Positions 47,599 to 55,734 of a DNA stretch of 64,000 bases are shown piece after piece; the first letter of the stretch is position 1, and each line of letters starts with the position of its first letter. Position numbers and translations under genes: made by a program. This stretch comes from Sphingopyxis sp. OAS728. GTDB lineage: Bacteria > Pseudomonadota > Alphaproteobacteria > Sphingomonadales > Sphingomonadaceae. The notes beneath the pieces were generated by a model. It was not told the DNA's origin and made no database searches. It worked only from the letters and a program-made list of their open reading frames with translations. The DNA lies in NCBI RefSeq assembly GCF_014873485.1, contig NZ_JADBDT010000001.1, forward strand, positions 4,272,501-4,336,500, written 5' to 3'.

Positions 47599-48225
47599 TC
47601 AGATAGTCGCACCTGCGACCCACCCAAGGCGTTTCGGGTCATCCACCATCGATCGAACCGAGAGCGCCGCATTCCTCGCGGCGGCGACGAGACGATTGGT
47701 TGACCAGCCCTGACGGGCGAGTGCGGAGAGCCCATGCATTATCGACGCTACCAAGTCGCTGATAGGTTCCGCCAGATCCGGTCGCGACTCGGCTATACGT
47801 TCGCGCATGCGCAAACGCCCGTCCTCGGCGATCTGCTCGGCGGCGGCTGATGCACATGCATCGCTGCAGTTGCGCGTAGCGTCCAGAACGAGGCAGCCTT
47901 TCGCCTCGGCACTCTCACTGTAAGTGACAGCGCGAGCGACCAGAAACTGCTCGATGGCTGCCGCCAGCGGGCGCCCCTCGACCAGGAATTCATCGATCGG
48001 CAGTGCGGCGTTCGCATGACGGTTTAGGATCTGTTGGAAGAAGGCCGCCTTGCTGCCAAACGCGGCGTAGAAACTGGGTGCAGCGATGCCCAGTGCGCGT
48101 GTCAGATCTGACAGCGATACCCCGTCATAACCGCGCTCATGAAAGAGCTGCTGCCCCACCCCAAGCGCAGCATCAATGTCAAACGAACGTGGCCGGCCGC
48201 CTCTTCCTAGTTTTTTATCGCGCAC
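47599..48225 (-). CDS. TetR-family transcriptional regulator
   Basis: About 208 residues from a GTG (VRDKKLGRGGRPRSF) with AAGGG 7 nt upstream. The helix-turn-helix DIDAALGVGQQLFHERGYDG, LSDLTRALGIAAPSFYAAFG is typical. The rest is a helical ligand-binding domain with TRNCSDACASAAAEQIAE. It is divergent from the MFS gene and overlaps its own operator, so autoregulation is likely. Confidence 0.85.
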   Translation of the reverse strand: MRDKKLGRGGRPRSFDIDAALGVGQQLFHERGYDGVSLSDLTRALGIAAPSFYAAFGSKAAFFQQILNRHANAALPIDEFLVEGRPLAAAIEQFLVARAVTYSESAEAKGCLVLDATRNCSDACASAAAEQIAEDGRLRMRERIAESRPDLAEPISDLVASIMHGLSALARQGWSTNRLVAAARNAALSVRSMVDDPKRLGWVAGATI

Positions 48226-48275
48226 TAAAAAACCCTTGCACCATTTCGAATTCAAGTTATTTAGCGCGCACTAAA
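48214..48275. promoter_or_regulatory. Two TetR operator copies
   Basis: TTTATCGCGCACTAAA (48214-48229) and TTTAGCGCGCACTAAA (48260-48275) are near-palindromes differing by one base, 46 bp apart centre to centre. One covers the GTG start of the TetR gene, the other lies in the promoter region shared with the MFS gene. Confidence 0.75.
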
Positions 48276-48363
48276 GTATTTGCAAGGTCTGGCGACGATT
48301 CCACGACGGGCTCGAGTCTCTGAGCCCGCGCAGCGGATTCCAGCGGCCATTCAAGGAGCTTTC

Positions 48364-49899
48364 ATGACAAACAAATCTTCAGAATGGCGTTCGATAGCCG
48401 TGCTTGTGGCGGTGTGCCTGGCATCCGCGTCGATGCCGCTGGCCTTTACCGGCCCGACCGTAGCCTTGCCGAGCATAGGCGCGGCGCTCGGTGGATCGCC
48501 TGTGTCCATCAGCTGGGCAACAAACGCCTACCTGCTAACCTTCGGGAGCCTGCTTCTCGCCGCTGGCACGCTAGCCGACCGATACGGTCGAAAGCGGGTT
48601 TTCGCTATCGGAACAGGCGGGTTCGGCATACTTTCTTTGGTGCTCGCAGTCGTGCCCGACATGATGAGCTTCAACATGATCCGCGCGGCGGAGGGTGTCA
48701 CGGCTGCTGCCGTTATGTCGGCCGGAATGGCGGTTTTGGCACAAGAGTTCGACGGTCCTGGCCGGCTACGGGCCTTTAGTTTTGTGGGAACGAGCTTCGG
48801 GATCGGCCTCGCGGTTGCGCCGATCGCGTCTGCTTACCTGTTCGAGCTATTTGGTTGGCGAAGCATCTTCGCTCTGGTCGTCGCGTTCGATGTTGCCGCT
48901 TTCGTCATCGGCATGATCGCCATGACAGAGACACGTGATCCGGATGCAACCCAAGTCGATTGGCCCGGCTGCGTCAGCTTCACACTGGCGCTTGCGGCCT
49001 TAACTTGGGCAATCCTCGACGGTCCTGGCCGCGGCTGGTCAAATCCGGTGGTGCTCACCTTGTTCGGGTTGGCTCTTGCGCTATTTATCGCCTTCGCTGT
49101 GATTGAAACCCGTGTCGCCAGGCCGATGCTAGACCTCGGCCTGTTTCGCTATCGGCAATTTGTTGGTGTCCAACTCCTCGCCACAGCTCCCGCTTACGGC
49201 TTCGTAGTGCTTGTGATCCTGCTCCCGATCCGCCTCGTCGGAATTGATGGAATGTCCGCCTCGGAAGCAGGCCAGACCATGCTCGCCATGTCGGCGCCGC
49301 TGCTCGTCCTGCCTCTCCTCGCGGGATCGCTGACCCGATGGCTGTCACCTGCGATACTCAGCGGCTTCGGCCTCTTGATCACTAGTGTGGGCCTCTTTTG
49401 GCTTGGTCAAATTCCGATCGGTGCCGGGATCGCCGCAATCGCACCGGCCCTCATTGTTATCGGCGTTGGCATGAGCCTCCCGTGGGGACTGATGGACGGG
49501 CTCGCGGTCAGCGTAGTGCCAACGGAACGAGCTGGTATGGCTGCAGGCATCTTCGGGACCGTTCGCGTCGCCGGCGAGGGCATTGCGCTGGCGCTGGTCA
49601 CGGCTCTCCTCACCTCCCTAGCGCAATCGCAGGTCTCCGAGCTCGTACCGCAGAGCACGAGTTCTTCTGCCATTGCACAGCGGCTTGCGGCGGGCGATCT
49701 GAGGGGCGCCTTCGCGCTCGCTCCTCAGGTCTCGCCGCCGACATTGCTCGCAGGCTACAGCGATGCGTTCGGCACGCTCACGCTGTGCCTCGCCATTGTT
49801 ACGCTAGCTACGGCGGTAGTCGTGTTCCTCTCGTTGAGGACACCGGCTGCCAGACCGGACCAAGTGACACGGCTTGAGGGGGCGCTAGGTGCTGAGTAG
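48364..49899 (+). CDS. MFS transporter, DHA2-like (drug/efflux)
   Basis: This 511-residue membrane protein has about 14 hydrophobic helices. The family motif A is GTLADRYGRKRVFAIG, and another family stretch is WATNAYLLTFGSLLLAAGTL. It exports small molecules using the proton gradient. It starts after AAGGAGCTTTC and has a TetR gene divergently transcribed, which is the usual repressor-efflux pump pair. Confidence 0.88.
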   Translation: MTNKSSEWRSIAVLVAVCLASASMPLAFTGPTVALPSIGAALGGSPVSISWATNAYLLTFGSLLLAAGTLADRYGRKRVFAIGTGGFGILSLVLAVVPDMMSFNMIRAAEGVTAAAVMSAGMAVLAQEFDGPGRLRAFSFVGTSFGIGLAVAPIASAYLFELFGWRSIFALVVAFDVAAFVIGMIAMTETRDPDATQVDWPGCVSFTLALAALTWAILDGPGRGWSNPVVLTLFGLALALFIAFAVIETRVARPMLDLGLFRYRQFVGVQLLATAPAYGFVVLVILLPIRLVGIDGMSASEAGQTMLAMSAPLLVLPLLAGSLTRWLSPAILSGFGLLITSVGLFWLGQIPIGAGIAAIAPALIVIGVGMSLPWGLMDGLAVSVVPTERAGMAAGIFGTVRVAGEGIALALVTALLTSLAQSQVSELVPQSTSSSAIAQRLAAGDLRGAFALAPQVSPPTLLAGYSDAFGTLTLCLAIVTLATAVVVFLSLRTPAARPDQVTRLEGALGAE

Positions 49900-49981
49900 C
49901 CCCTACTGGAGAATCTAATTGGCCGCTTTTAGATGGCTGGAATCTGTCGCGAGTTGTCAACTTCGCCCAACCTGGGTCGAA

Positions 49982-50023
49982 CGTCTGCTTCTCTAGTTTC
50001 GTCGGCTGGAAGCTGCCAGTCCG
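49982..50023 (+). repeat. 51-nt intergenic repeat, copy H, left part (disrupted)
   Basis: cgtctgctt and ctggaagctgccagtccg match the first 42 nt of the repeat; the remaining 9 nt reappear at 51391-51399 on the other side of the IS element. The split copy is described in the findings. Confidence 0.65.
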
Positions 50024-50034
50024 AAATTGATGAC

Positions 50035-50048
50035 GTGGACGGCTCTCC
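50035..50048. repeat. IS110 subterminal inverted repeat, left
   Basis: GTGGACGGCTCTCC. It matches the reverse complement of the right repeat (51377-51390) at 13 of 14 positions. Confidence 0.7.
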
Positions 50049-50053
50049 AACCT

Positions 50054-50073
50054 CCCGCGGTATGATCCGCGGG
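50054..50073. other. Hairpin before the transposase gene
   Basis: CCCGCGG-tatgat-CCGCGGG, a perfect 7-bp stem 22 nt before the start, in the left non-coding end of the IS element. Confidence 0.5.
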
Positions 50074-50095
50074 ATGAGCTGGAAGGAGAGCTACG

Positions 50096-51124
50096 ATGGA
50101 GAAGATTGCAACAGTCGGGTTGGATATCGCGAAGTCGGTGTTTCAGGTCCACGGCGTTGATGCTGCAGGCGAAGTCGTGGTGCGCAAGCGCCTGAGCCGG
50201 GCGCGGGTTGTTCCATTCTTTGCGAAGCTGCCGCGGTGCCTGGTCGGTATCGAGGCTTGCAGTACATCGCATCATTGGGCCCGTGAGCTGATCGCGTTGG
50301 GGCATGATGTTCGGCTGATGCCGGCGCAATATGTGAAGCCGTACGTGAAGCGCGGCAAGAATGATGCTTCCGATGCCGAGGCGATCTGCGAGGCGGTGAC
50401 GCGGCCAACGATGCGGTTCGTCGCAGTAAAGACCCCGGAGCAGCAGAGCGTGATGATGCTTCACCGGGTCCGCCTGATGCTCAACCGCCAGCGCACTCAG
50501 CTGTCGAACGCGACGCGGGCGCATATGTCGGAGTTTGGGATCGTGGCGCCGGTAGGTCGCATTGGGCTCGACCGCCTGCTGGCGATAGTCGCCGACAAAG
50601 ATGACGAGAGCATCCCACCCGATGCCCGGCTCTGCCTGGAGATGCTCGGGGCGCAGCTCGCCATCGTGAAGGAACAGATCCTCGAGAACGACCGGCGCAT
50701 CCGGGCGAGTGCGCGCGATACGGAAGTCGGGCGGCGGCTGATGGAGATCCCAGGCGTCGGCCCGCTGCTTGCGAGCGCGTTCGTCGCCAGCGTCGCTGAT
50801 CCCCAGGTATTTAAGACAGGCCGTGACCTTGCTGCATGGATCGGCCTGGTCCCCCGACAGAACTCCAGCGGCGGGAAGGAGCGGCTCGGCGGCATATCGC
50901 GTGCGGGCAACCAATATCTGCGCCAGATGCTCGTTGTTGGGGCGATGGCGGTAATCCGTCACGCAGAACGACACGGGACAAAGCGGGTCTGGCTTATCGA
51001 GCTGATGAAGAGGCGCGCCACGAAGGTCGCGGCCGTCGCGCTCGCGAACAAGACCGCGCGCATGGTCTGGGCCCTGATGACGAGCGGCGAGCACTACCGC
51101 GAACCGCAGGTCGCGCACGCATAG
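50096..51124 (+). CDS. IS110-family transposase
   Basis: This 342-residue DEDD transposase has Asp10 in TVGLDIAKSVFQVHG, Glu in LVGIEACSTSHHW, Asp in RGKNDASDAEAICEA, and the C-terminal IS116/IS110/IS902 domain (IPGVGPLLASAFVASVADPQ, WIGLVPRQNSSGGKERLGGI). It uses a RuvC-like N-terminal domain with a C-terminal Ser domain and a non-coding RNA guide in characterised IS110 members. The gene is intact, so the element may be active. Confidence 0.93.
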   Translation: MEKIATVGLDIAKSVFQVHGVDAAGEVVVRKRLSRARVVPFFAKLPRCLVGIEACSTSHHWARELIALGHDVRLMPAQYVKPYVKRGKNDASDAEAICEAVTRPTMRFVAVKTPEQQSVMMLHRVRLMLNRQRTQLSNATRAHMSEFGIVAPVGRIGLDRLLAIVADKDDESIPPDARLCLEMLGAQLAIVKEQILENDRRIRASARDTEVGRRLMEIPGVGPLLASAFVASVADPQVFKTGRDLAAWIGLVPRQNSSGGKERLGGISRAGNQYLRQMLVVGAMAVIRHAERHGTKRVWLIELMKRRATKVAAVALANKTARMVWALMTSGEHYREPQVAHA

Positions 51125-51376
51125 GAGATCAGGCGCCGGGCAAGAAGGCGCCGCCGAGGTTGGGAAGGGCAGACAGGAGCTGATGCACAAAGCCGGTTGA
51201 AACCGCCGGATCAGGAAAACCCATTTTGGCCGGTGCACTCCGAGTGCGAGAAATTGGTCGGGACCCGATCCGCGCGAAAGGCATCATGGCCAGCGGCGCA
51301 TGACAAGGCCGCATCACAGGCCGGACACATGGCTGCACCAACCAGCAACTGCATCATCCAGAAACCGCTTGCCAAC
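51125..51376 (+). ncRNA. Candidate guide (bridge) RNA region of the IS element
   Basis: The longer non-coding end follows the transposase gene, which is where IS1111-type elements would be expected to encode the bridge RNA. There are several short inverted repeats, for example around ggcgccgggcaagaaggcgcc. This is inference from family knowledge; no folding was computed. Confidence 0.35.
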
Positions 51377-51390
51377 GGAGGGCCGTCCAC
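51377..51390. repeat. IS110 subterminal inverted repeat, right
   Basis: GGAGGGCCGTCCAC, the reverse complement of the left repeat except for one base. Confidence 0.7.
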
Positions 51391-51399
51391 ACACGGCCA
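51391..51399 (+). repeat. 51-nt repeat, copy H, right part
   Basis: acacggcca, the last 9 nt of the disrupted repeat. Together with 49982-50023 it restores a 51-nt unit. Confidence 0.55.
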
Positions 51400-51424
51400 T
51401 AAGCGACGATTTCCCGAAAAAGAA

Positions 51425-51452
51425 CGCCCGCCCGATCAAAATCGGACGGGCG
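51425..51452 (-). terminator. Rho-independent terminator after AhpD-like gene 1
   Basis: CGCCCGcCCGAT pairs with ATCGGaCGGGCG with a caaa loop, followed leftward by TTCTTTTT. Confidence 0.78.
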
Positions 51453-51569
51453 TAAGATGAAGAGCCGTGTTTCCTGAAAGGAAGAGCCCTCCTGGGTCGC
51501 GCGGCGCAATTAGCCTCGCTGGTAGACCTGATATTGTACCGCGACGCCAAAAAGAGCAGCGCTGACACC

Positions 51570-52016
51570 TCAGGGCTTGGCTGCAACCGGAAGACGGAAT
51601 GGTGCGCCCAGCCTGTTGAAGGCGTTCATCGCCGCAATCGCGATCGTCAGATCCACGAGGTCTTTCGGCTCGAATGCCTCGGCTGCTGCTGCATAGGCCT
51701 CGTCGGAAGCATGGGTCTCGCTGACGCGCGTGACCTCCTCGGCCCAAGCCAAAGCCGCGCGATATTGGTCTGGGAACAGATGCGGGACTTCATGCCACAC
51801 CGGAAGCAGCGCGATCTTGTCGATCGGCATGGTCTTGAGAAGGTCCCGGGTGTGCAGGTCGATACAGTGAGCGCATCCGTTGATCTGGGAGACCCGGAGG
51901 AAGACGAGATGAACCAGTTCTTCAGGGAGGGCCGTGCTGTTGGTGACATAATGGTGCACACCGTACAGCGCCTTCGCTCCGGCGGGAGCGACTTCGGACC
52001 AATTCAACCGATTCAT
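51570..52016 (-). CDS. AhpD-like carboxymuconolactone decarboxylase-family protein 1
   Basis: This 148-residue protein starts at the ATG of MNRLNWSEVAPAGAKALYGV, preceded by AAGGAAGATCAG; the longer frame upstream has no coding look. The CxxC redox site is in INGCAHCIDLHTRDLLKTMP, and the core VHLVFLRVSQ and IAIAAMNAFNRLGAPFR match the AhpD-like subfamily that reduces peroxides or acts on gamma-carboxymuconolactone. It is ~96% identical to a second copy at 59.6 kb. No partner reductase lies beside it. Confidence 0.87.
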   Translation of the reverse strand: MNRLNWSEVAPAGAKALYGVHHYVTNSTALPEELVHLVFLRVSQINGCAHCIDLHTRDLLKTMPIDKIALLPVWHEVPHLFPDQYRAALAWAEEVTRVSETHASDEAYAAAAEAFEPKDLVDLTIAIAAMNAFNRLGAPFRLPVAAKP

Positions 52017-52066
52017 CTGATCTTCCTTTCTTCCTGAGCCAAAATCGGCGTCAACATGCCTGACGA

Positions 52067-52078
52067 GCGGGATCCCGC
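52067..52078. promoter_or_regulatory. Perfect palindrome in the AhpD-like gene promoter region
   Basis: GCGGGATCCCGC lies 51 bp before the gene start and is exactly conserved in the duplicate (60121-60132). It could be a regulator site. Confidence 0.5.
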
Positions 52079-52228
52079 CGCTGTGACATCCCGAGCAAAT
52101 AAAATGCCGGTTCGACCAGATGTTGGCGAATGGGATCGGAAGAAAGGTCCGAGATTGATCTAGCGCAGTGTACCGATCAGGCCGCGCTAAGAAACGAGGG
52201 GCCAAGGCATTGTCGTACCGCTACAGAA

Positions 52229-52278
52229 TGTCGCTTATCTGGAATCAGAGTTGAAAGCCGCCTGGCCCCAATCGGCCA
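52229..52278 (+). repeat. 51-nt intergenic repeat, copy I (50 nt)
   Basis: tgtcgctt (one C missing) to aatcggcca. It marks the right end of the first duplicated block. Confidence 0.82.
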
Positions 52279-52461
52279 AGTTGCGACTACGCGATCTTTG
52301 GAGCTTTTGCTGGTACCGCTAAGTCGTTCTCACCTGCAACCGGCGAAGCCGGTGAACGCGTCCTTCGCAATCTTGTTATCCCCGGCGTTCAGGCTCTGAC
52401 AATCTGCGCGATGCCAATGCGAGGCGCTGGCCTGCCGGGGAGCCGGGCAAAGGAGGATTTC

Positions 52462-53001
52462 ATGAAAATCTGTTCGCATCACGCGGTTCTGGTCCTGGCG
52501 ATTCTGGGCTTGCCGGCCTGTGCATCGACAGCGCGTGTCTCTCCGGTCAGCGCGCAGGCGAGCGGTGCGGCGCCGCTACCCGTGCTGATCCGGCAGACCA
52601 TACGCACCGAAATGACGATGCAGGCGCTTTTCATGGGGCGGCTGCACCTCGATCCTCACGGATGCCTACGGGGCGACAGCGACGAAGGCCCGATCATCGT
52701 CTGGCACCACGATACCGGCATCGAGAGGACGCCCGACGGTCGTACCCGCATCACAGACAGCACGACGGGGAATGCCGTCCATGTCGGCGACGAAATCGCG
52801 CTGAGCGGCGGCTATAGGGCAGGGCCTCTGAGCAATGTCACCGAATCGGTGCCAGAGCCCTTTCGCACGCCAAAGCGCTTTTTTATCGCGGGGCGCGTGA
52901 TGAGCGAGGCGCAGCGGCAGGACATACTTGCACGCCAGCGCCGCCAGCCGGCGGCGCCGTTGCCCGTCGGCGCACCGCCCGCGCCAACGGTTCGGCGCTG
53001 A
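52462..53001 (+). CDS. Putative lipoprotein of unknown function
   Basis: The 179-residue protein starts at the ATG after AAAGGAGGATTTC. A signal peptide ends in a lipobox-like LPAC (residues ~17-20). The body (TIRTEMTMQALFMGRLHLDP, VWHHDTGIERTPDGRTRITD) is not recognised but resembles the small beta-barrel proteins that carry a DUF in sphingomonads. The tail is Pro/Arg-rich. It is likely anchored at the envelope. It stands alone, followed by another exported protein. Confidence 0.72.
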   Translation: MKICSHHAVLVLAILGLPACASTARVSPVSAQASGAAPLPVLIRQTIRTEMTMQALFMGRLHLDPHGCLRGDSDEGPIIVWHHDTGIERTPDGRTRITDSTTGNAVHVGDEIALSGGYRAGPLSNVTESVPEPFRTPKRFFIAGRVMSEAQRQDILARQRRQPAAPLPVGAPPAPTVRR

Positions 53002-53077
53002 GATCGCACCACTGGAAGGCGTGGCGATTACTCACCGCACCTCTCGGGCTATATGTTGCATGGATGCAGGGATAGGT

Positions 53078-53368
53078 GTGACTACCAAGCGATGGGCGGT
53101 CCTCGCCGCACTGATCTTCACGGCGCCCGTCGCCGCTCAGGATCTCCCCACCGATCAGCTGGAGCGGCACGCCGATGTGGTGCGCCAGGACATGCTCCTG
53201 AAATCGACAATGGGGAACGGCCCGGCGCACCGGAATGATCGCGCACGCCGCGCGACACCGCAACAGGTTGCCGCTTGTTCAAATAAAGCGCGGTTCCGCA
53301 GCGAATATGGCGTGAACCATCCCAAGGTGCGAAAGCTCTACGAACTGTGTCGCAGCATCGGTCGCTGA
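53078..53368 (+). CDS. Small exported protein, unknown
   Basis: About 96 residues from a GTG (VTTKRWAVLAALIFTAPVAA), or 102 from the ATG at 53060. The signal peptide ends around PVAAQ. The mature part has MLLKSTMGNGPAHRNDRARR and two Cys (AACSNKARF, YELCRSIGR) that may form a disulfide in the periplasm. No family recognised. Confidence 0.6.
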   Translation: MTTKRWAVLAALIFTAPVAAQDLPTDQLERHADVVRQDMLLKSTMGNGPAHRNDRARRATPQQVAACSNKARFRSEYGVNHPKVRKLYELCRSIGR

Positions 53369-53430
53369 ACGCCTTCGTGCGCTAAACGACGACTGAAGGG
53401 GAGCGGCGCGCAGGCGCCGCTCCCCGACGG

Positions 53431-53991
53431 TCATGTCGTTTGCAGGGGTTTGCCGACATTCTCGGCCGCACTCGCTTCGCCGCCCGGCGCCTTGGCCGCG
53501 TGGCCGCAGTCGCCCGAACTCTTGGACATGACCTTGGGCTGCTGCCCCGCCCCGAGGGAGGTGACCTGAACGCTGCGGCTGCATGTTCCATTGCCGATGC
53601 TGGTGGAAGAGAAGCGATAACTCACCGTCCCCGCGGGTAGCGAGCCGAAGCCGGCAAGGTTCATCATGCCAAGCGCGTTCGGTTCGCGCTGCAGCGTATG
53701 CACCTGCTGCATCATCATCTCGGTTTGACGGTGCATTGTCGCTACGATCCGGTCGAACATGGCGAAGGGGGCGGCTTCGAAAGGATCGGTCCACTGGACC
53801 GGAATGAGCCTCACCGCCGGTGCCACGATCACCTTCGGTGCGACTTCGCCTTGATATTCGATCCGGGCGACCGAACCGTCGGGCAGGCCGACTTTCATCA
53901 CCCGGGTATCTGCGGTTGCCGCTACCGCCGTGCCTGCGGCTGCCAACGCCGCGATGCTGGCGAAGACGGCCGTACGGATTTTACGCATCAA
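53431..53991 (-). CDS. Exported protein of unknown function
   Basis: This 186-residue protein has a cleavable signal peptide (MRKIRTAVFASIAALAAAGT). The mature part holds VMKVGLPDGSVARIEYQGEV, a Met-rich helix (MHRQTEMMMQQVHTLQREPN) and two Cys in GNGTCSRSVQV and SSGDCGHAAK. Periplasmic location is inferred; function unknown. It is convergent with the preceding small exported protein. Confidence 0.72.
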   Translation of the reverse strand: MMRKIRTAVFASIAALAAAGTAVAATADTRVMKVGLPDGSVARIEYQGEVAPKVIVAPAVRLIPVQWTDPFEAAPFAMFDRIVATMHRQTEMMMQQVHTLQREPNALGMMNLAGFGSLPAGTVSYRFSSTSIGNGTCSRSVQVTSLGAGQQPKVMSKSSGDCGHAAKAPGGEASAAENVGKPLQTT

Positions 53992-54024
53992 TCGTCCTCC
54001 TGTGTTGATGGTGGAAACGGAAAT

Positions 54025-54576
54025 CTATCCGGCGAAACTGAACGCAGAATGACTCGGCGGGTCCGAGTTGAGTCGCTCCTTACCCTGCGCGCCGATCGGA
54101 TAATTGCCGCAGCAGAGCGCGTGCGGACCGGTTGGCGAGCAGCAAAGCCGGGGCGGGGCTTCGCCGATCAGGCAGGGCAAATCTGACCTGCGTTTCCCGG
54201 CGGGGTCCCGGATCTCGAACGGGATGCCTTCGCTCCGGCAATAGCGCTCGGCGGCACCGGGGGTCGCAAACCGAAGCTGCACTTGCGCTAGCGGATCGCC
54301 ACCCCCGGCCCAGCCGGTGAGAGGATCCGCTCTGGGACGCCAGCGCGGAGCAAAACGCAATCGCCACCGGCTCGCCTGCGCGCGGCCCGCACGGTTGGTG
54401 CCGATGGGCAGAGGCTCGATAATCGCCCGGGCGTCGGGCGGCAGCGCGCAAATGCGATGTTCGGCTGGCCATTGATTATCGTTGGCTGCCACCGCCGGCA
54501 CGACTTGTACTGTGGCGCCCGGCAGGCTCGGCCCGGGACCGAAGTCCCGGGCCTGCCCGTCAAGCCGCCCGCGCAT
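54025..54576 (-). CDS. NDUFS4-like (ETC complex I subunit) family protein
   Basis: In 183 residues the core WRLRFAPRWRPRADPLTGWA, GGGDPLAQVQLRFATPGAAE and RYCRSEGIPFEIRDP matches the NDUFS4/ETC_C1 pattern (W-L-F ... DPLxGW ... L-F). In alphaproteobacteria this family is an accessory subunit of respiratory complex I. The first ~60 residues are poorly conserved and the last ~35 look unstructured. It overlaps the hsp20 stop by 17 nt, so both are probably translated from one message. Confidence 0.6.
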   Translation of the reverse strand: MRGRLDGQARDFGPGPSLPGATVQVVPAVAANDNQWPAEHRICALPPDARAIIEPLPIGTNRAGRAQASRWRLRFAPRWRPRADPLTGWAGGGDPLAQVQLRFATPGAAERYCRSEGIPFEIRDPAGKRRSDLPCLIGEAPPRLCCSPTGPHALCCGNYPIGAQGKERLNSDPPSHSAFSFAG

Positions 54577-55075
54577 TGACCGGAATGCGGCGGACGTTCT
54601 CGTTCACCGCCTCCGACTTGGGCAGGGTGATGGTGAGCACGCCATTCTGGAACGTCGCGCTCGCCTTGTCGCGTTCGACACCGCGCGGCAGGCCGATCCG
54701 CCGTTCGAAGCGGCCGTAGCTGCGTTCGGTGTAGCCGCGGTCCTTGTCCTCGACCTCGGACTTCTTCTCGCCGCGGAGCGTCAGAACGCCTTCCTCGACG
54801 GTGATTTCGACATCCTTCTCATCAAGACCGGGAAGCTCGGCAATCACCCGAACTTCGGTGTCGGTCTCGCCGAACTCGAGGTTCGGCCACGACGGCTCGC
54901 GGCTGAAGCCACCGAACGTCGGCATACCGAACCCGCGGAAGACATCGTCGAACAGGCGATTGACGTCGCGGTGAAGCGACACAAGCGGATGATCGCCCCG
55001 TTCACGTTCGGCGCTCACCGGAACAGGGAGCCGGTTCTCCTGCCGGCTCCAGGGGATCAGATCACGAATAGCCAT
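54560..55075 (-). CDS. Small heat-shock protein Hsp20 (1)
   Basis: This 171-residue alpha-crystallin chaperone has NLEFGETDTEVRVIAELPGL, the GVLTLRGEKK strand, ERSYGRFERRIGLP (typical of Hsp20), and the I-x-V tail motif in RRIPVNARAA. It prevents aggregation of unfolded proteins. The start follows AAGGAGAT. It is downstream of the second hsp20 gene and a strong stem-loop. Confidence 0.94.
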   Translation of the reverse strand: MAIRDLIPWSRQENRLPVPVSAERERGDHPLVSLHRDVNRLFDDVFRGFGMPTFGGFSREPSWPNLEFGETDTEVRVIAELPGLDEKDVEITVEEGVLTLRGEKKSEVEDKDRGYTERSYGRFERRIGLPRGVERDKASATFQNGVLTITLPKSEAVNENVRRIPVNARAA

Positions 55076-55111
55076 GATAGCATCTCCTTTCTGGCTAGAG
55101 AGTTTCAGCGT

Positions 55112-55139
55112 GGCTCGCCGCCGCTGCGGGCGGCGAGCC
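55112..55139. other. 11-bp perfect stem-loop between the two hsp20 genes
   Basis: GGCTCGCCGCC and GGCGGCGAGCC around a 6-nt loop. Without a U-tract it is probably an mRNA processing or stability element. Confidence 0.5.
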
Positions 55140-55149
55140 GGTGCCCCGA

Positions 55150-55629
55150 TCAGGCCGCTTCGAGGTCTTTCTTCTTCGGCGCTTCCAGGCGATCATTGGC
55201 AGGGGAACTGCCGCCGATCTCGATCTTGCGCGGCTTCATTGCCTCGGGGACGACGCGCCGCAGATCGATTTTCAGCAAACCATTATCGAAGTCGGCGGAG
55301 GCGACTTCGACATAGTCGGCAAGCTGGAAGCGCCGTTCGAAGGCGCGGGCCGCAATGCCGCGGTGCAGATACTGCCCCTCGTCATTATCCTCGCCGCGCT
55401 TGCCGCTGATGATGAGTTGGTTCTGCTGGGCCACCACCTCGATATCCCCGGGACGGAAGCCCGCCACCGCAAGCGTGATGCGGTAACTGTCCTCGCCCTG
55501 TCGCGAAAGATCGAAAGGCGGATAGCTTTCGCCGGCGTCGCCGCGAAGATCGGTCTCGAGGAGATCGAACAAGCGATCAAAGCCAACCGTGGAGCGCCGA
55601 TAGGGCGCAAAATCAAAACTGCTTCTCAT
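55150..55629 (-). CDS. Small heat-shock protein Hsp20 (2), IbpA-like
   Basis: This 159-residue protein starts MRSSFDFAPYRRSTVGFDRL, after GGAGG. It has the crystallin core IAARAFERRFQLADYVEVAS and FDNGLLKIDLRRVVPE. The IbpA-type sequence (FAPYRRSTVGFDRLFD) is the class A Hsp20. It has an RpoH-type promoter and a ROSE-like 5' UTR. Confidence 0.94.
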   Translation of the reverse strand: MRSSFDFAPYRRSTVGFDRLFDLLETDLRGDAGESYPPFDLSRQGEDSYRITLAVAGFRPGDIEVVAQQNQLIISGKRGEDNDEGQYLHRGIAARAFERRFQLADYVEVASADFDNGLLKIDLRRVVPEAMKPRKIEIGGSSPANDRLEAPKKKDLEAA

Positions 55630-55727
55630 TTTCCAAATCCTCCAAAATTGAGCAATTTGGGCGTGAGAAACGCCGGAGAGAGCCGGCGCTCTCATTTGAC
55701 CCACCGGGCCCGGCTTCGGCACCCGGC
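55630..55727 (-). ncRNA. ROSE-like RNA thermometer in the hsp20 5' UTR
   Basis: Read leftward, the UTR ends CCAAATTGCTCAATTTTGGAG, followed by GATTTGGAAA and the ATG. The TTGCT... opposite TTGGAGGAT pattern with SD pairing is the ROSE signature known before alphaproteobacterial hsp20 genes. Two upstream stems (GCCGGCTCTC... and CGGGTGCCG...) fit the multi-hairpin ROSE. Folding was not computed. Confidence 0.7.
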
Positions 55728-55734
55728 GATAAAA

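Larger units (their letters stand above)
50024..51390 (+). mobile_element. IS110-family (IS1111-like) insertion sequence
   Basis: The boundaries are inferred from the split repeat and from subterminal inverted repeats: GTGGACGGCTCTCC (50035-50048) and its near-complement GGAGGGCCGTCCAC (51377-51390), 13 of 14 matching. It holds one transposase gene and a long non-coding right end (~265 bp). IS1111-group elements have such subterminal repeats and tend to insert in structured repeats; the ends given are estimates of a few bases. Confidence 0.7.
51392..52278. repeat. ~0.89-kb direct duplication, copy 1
   Basis: This block (terminator, AhpD-like gene, promoter region, 51-nt repeat) is repeated with high identity at 59447-60334. 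Identity continues through non-coding parts, which points to a segmental duplication. Confidence 0.85.

Noticed and set aside
49919..49970. A possible reverse-orientation copy of the 51-nt repeat (ttggccgcttttag)
   Set aside because: Only one end matches; the expected second arm is missing, so it was not counted.
49808..51238. A 476-codon antisense frame over the IS110 transposase
   Set aside because: The DEDD transposase on the other strand is unmistakable.
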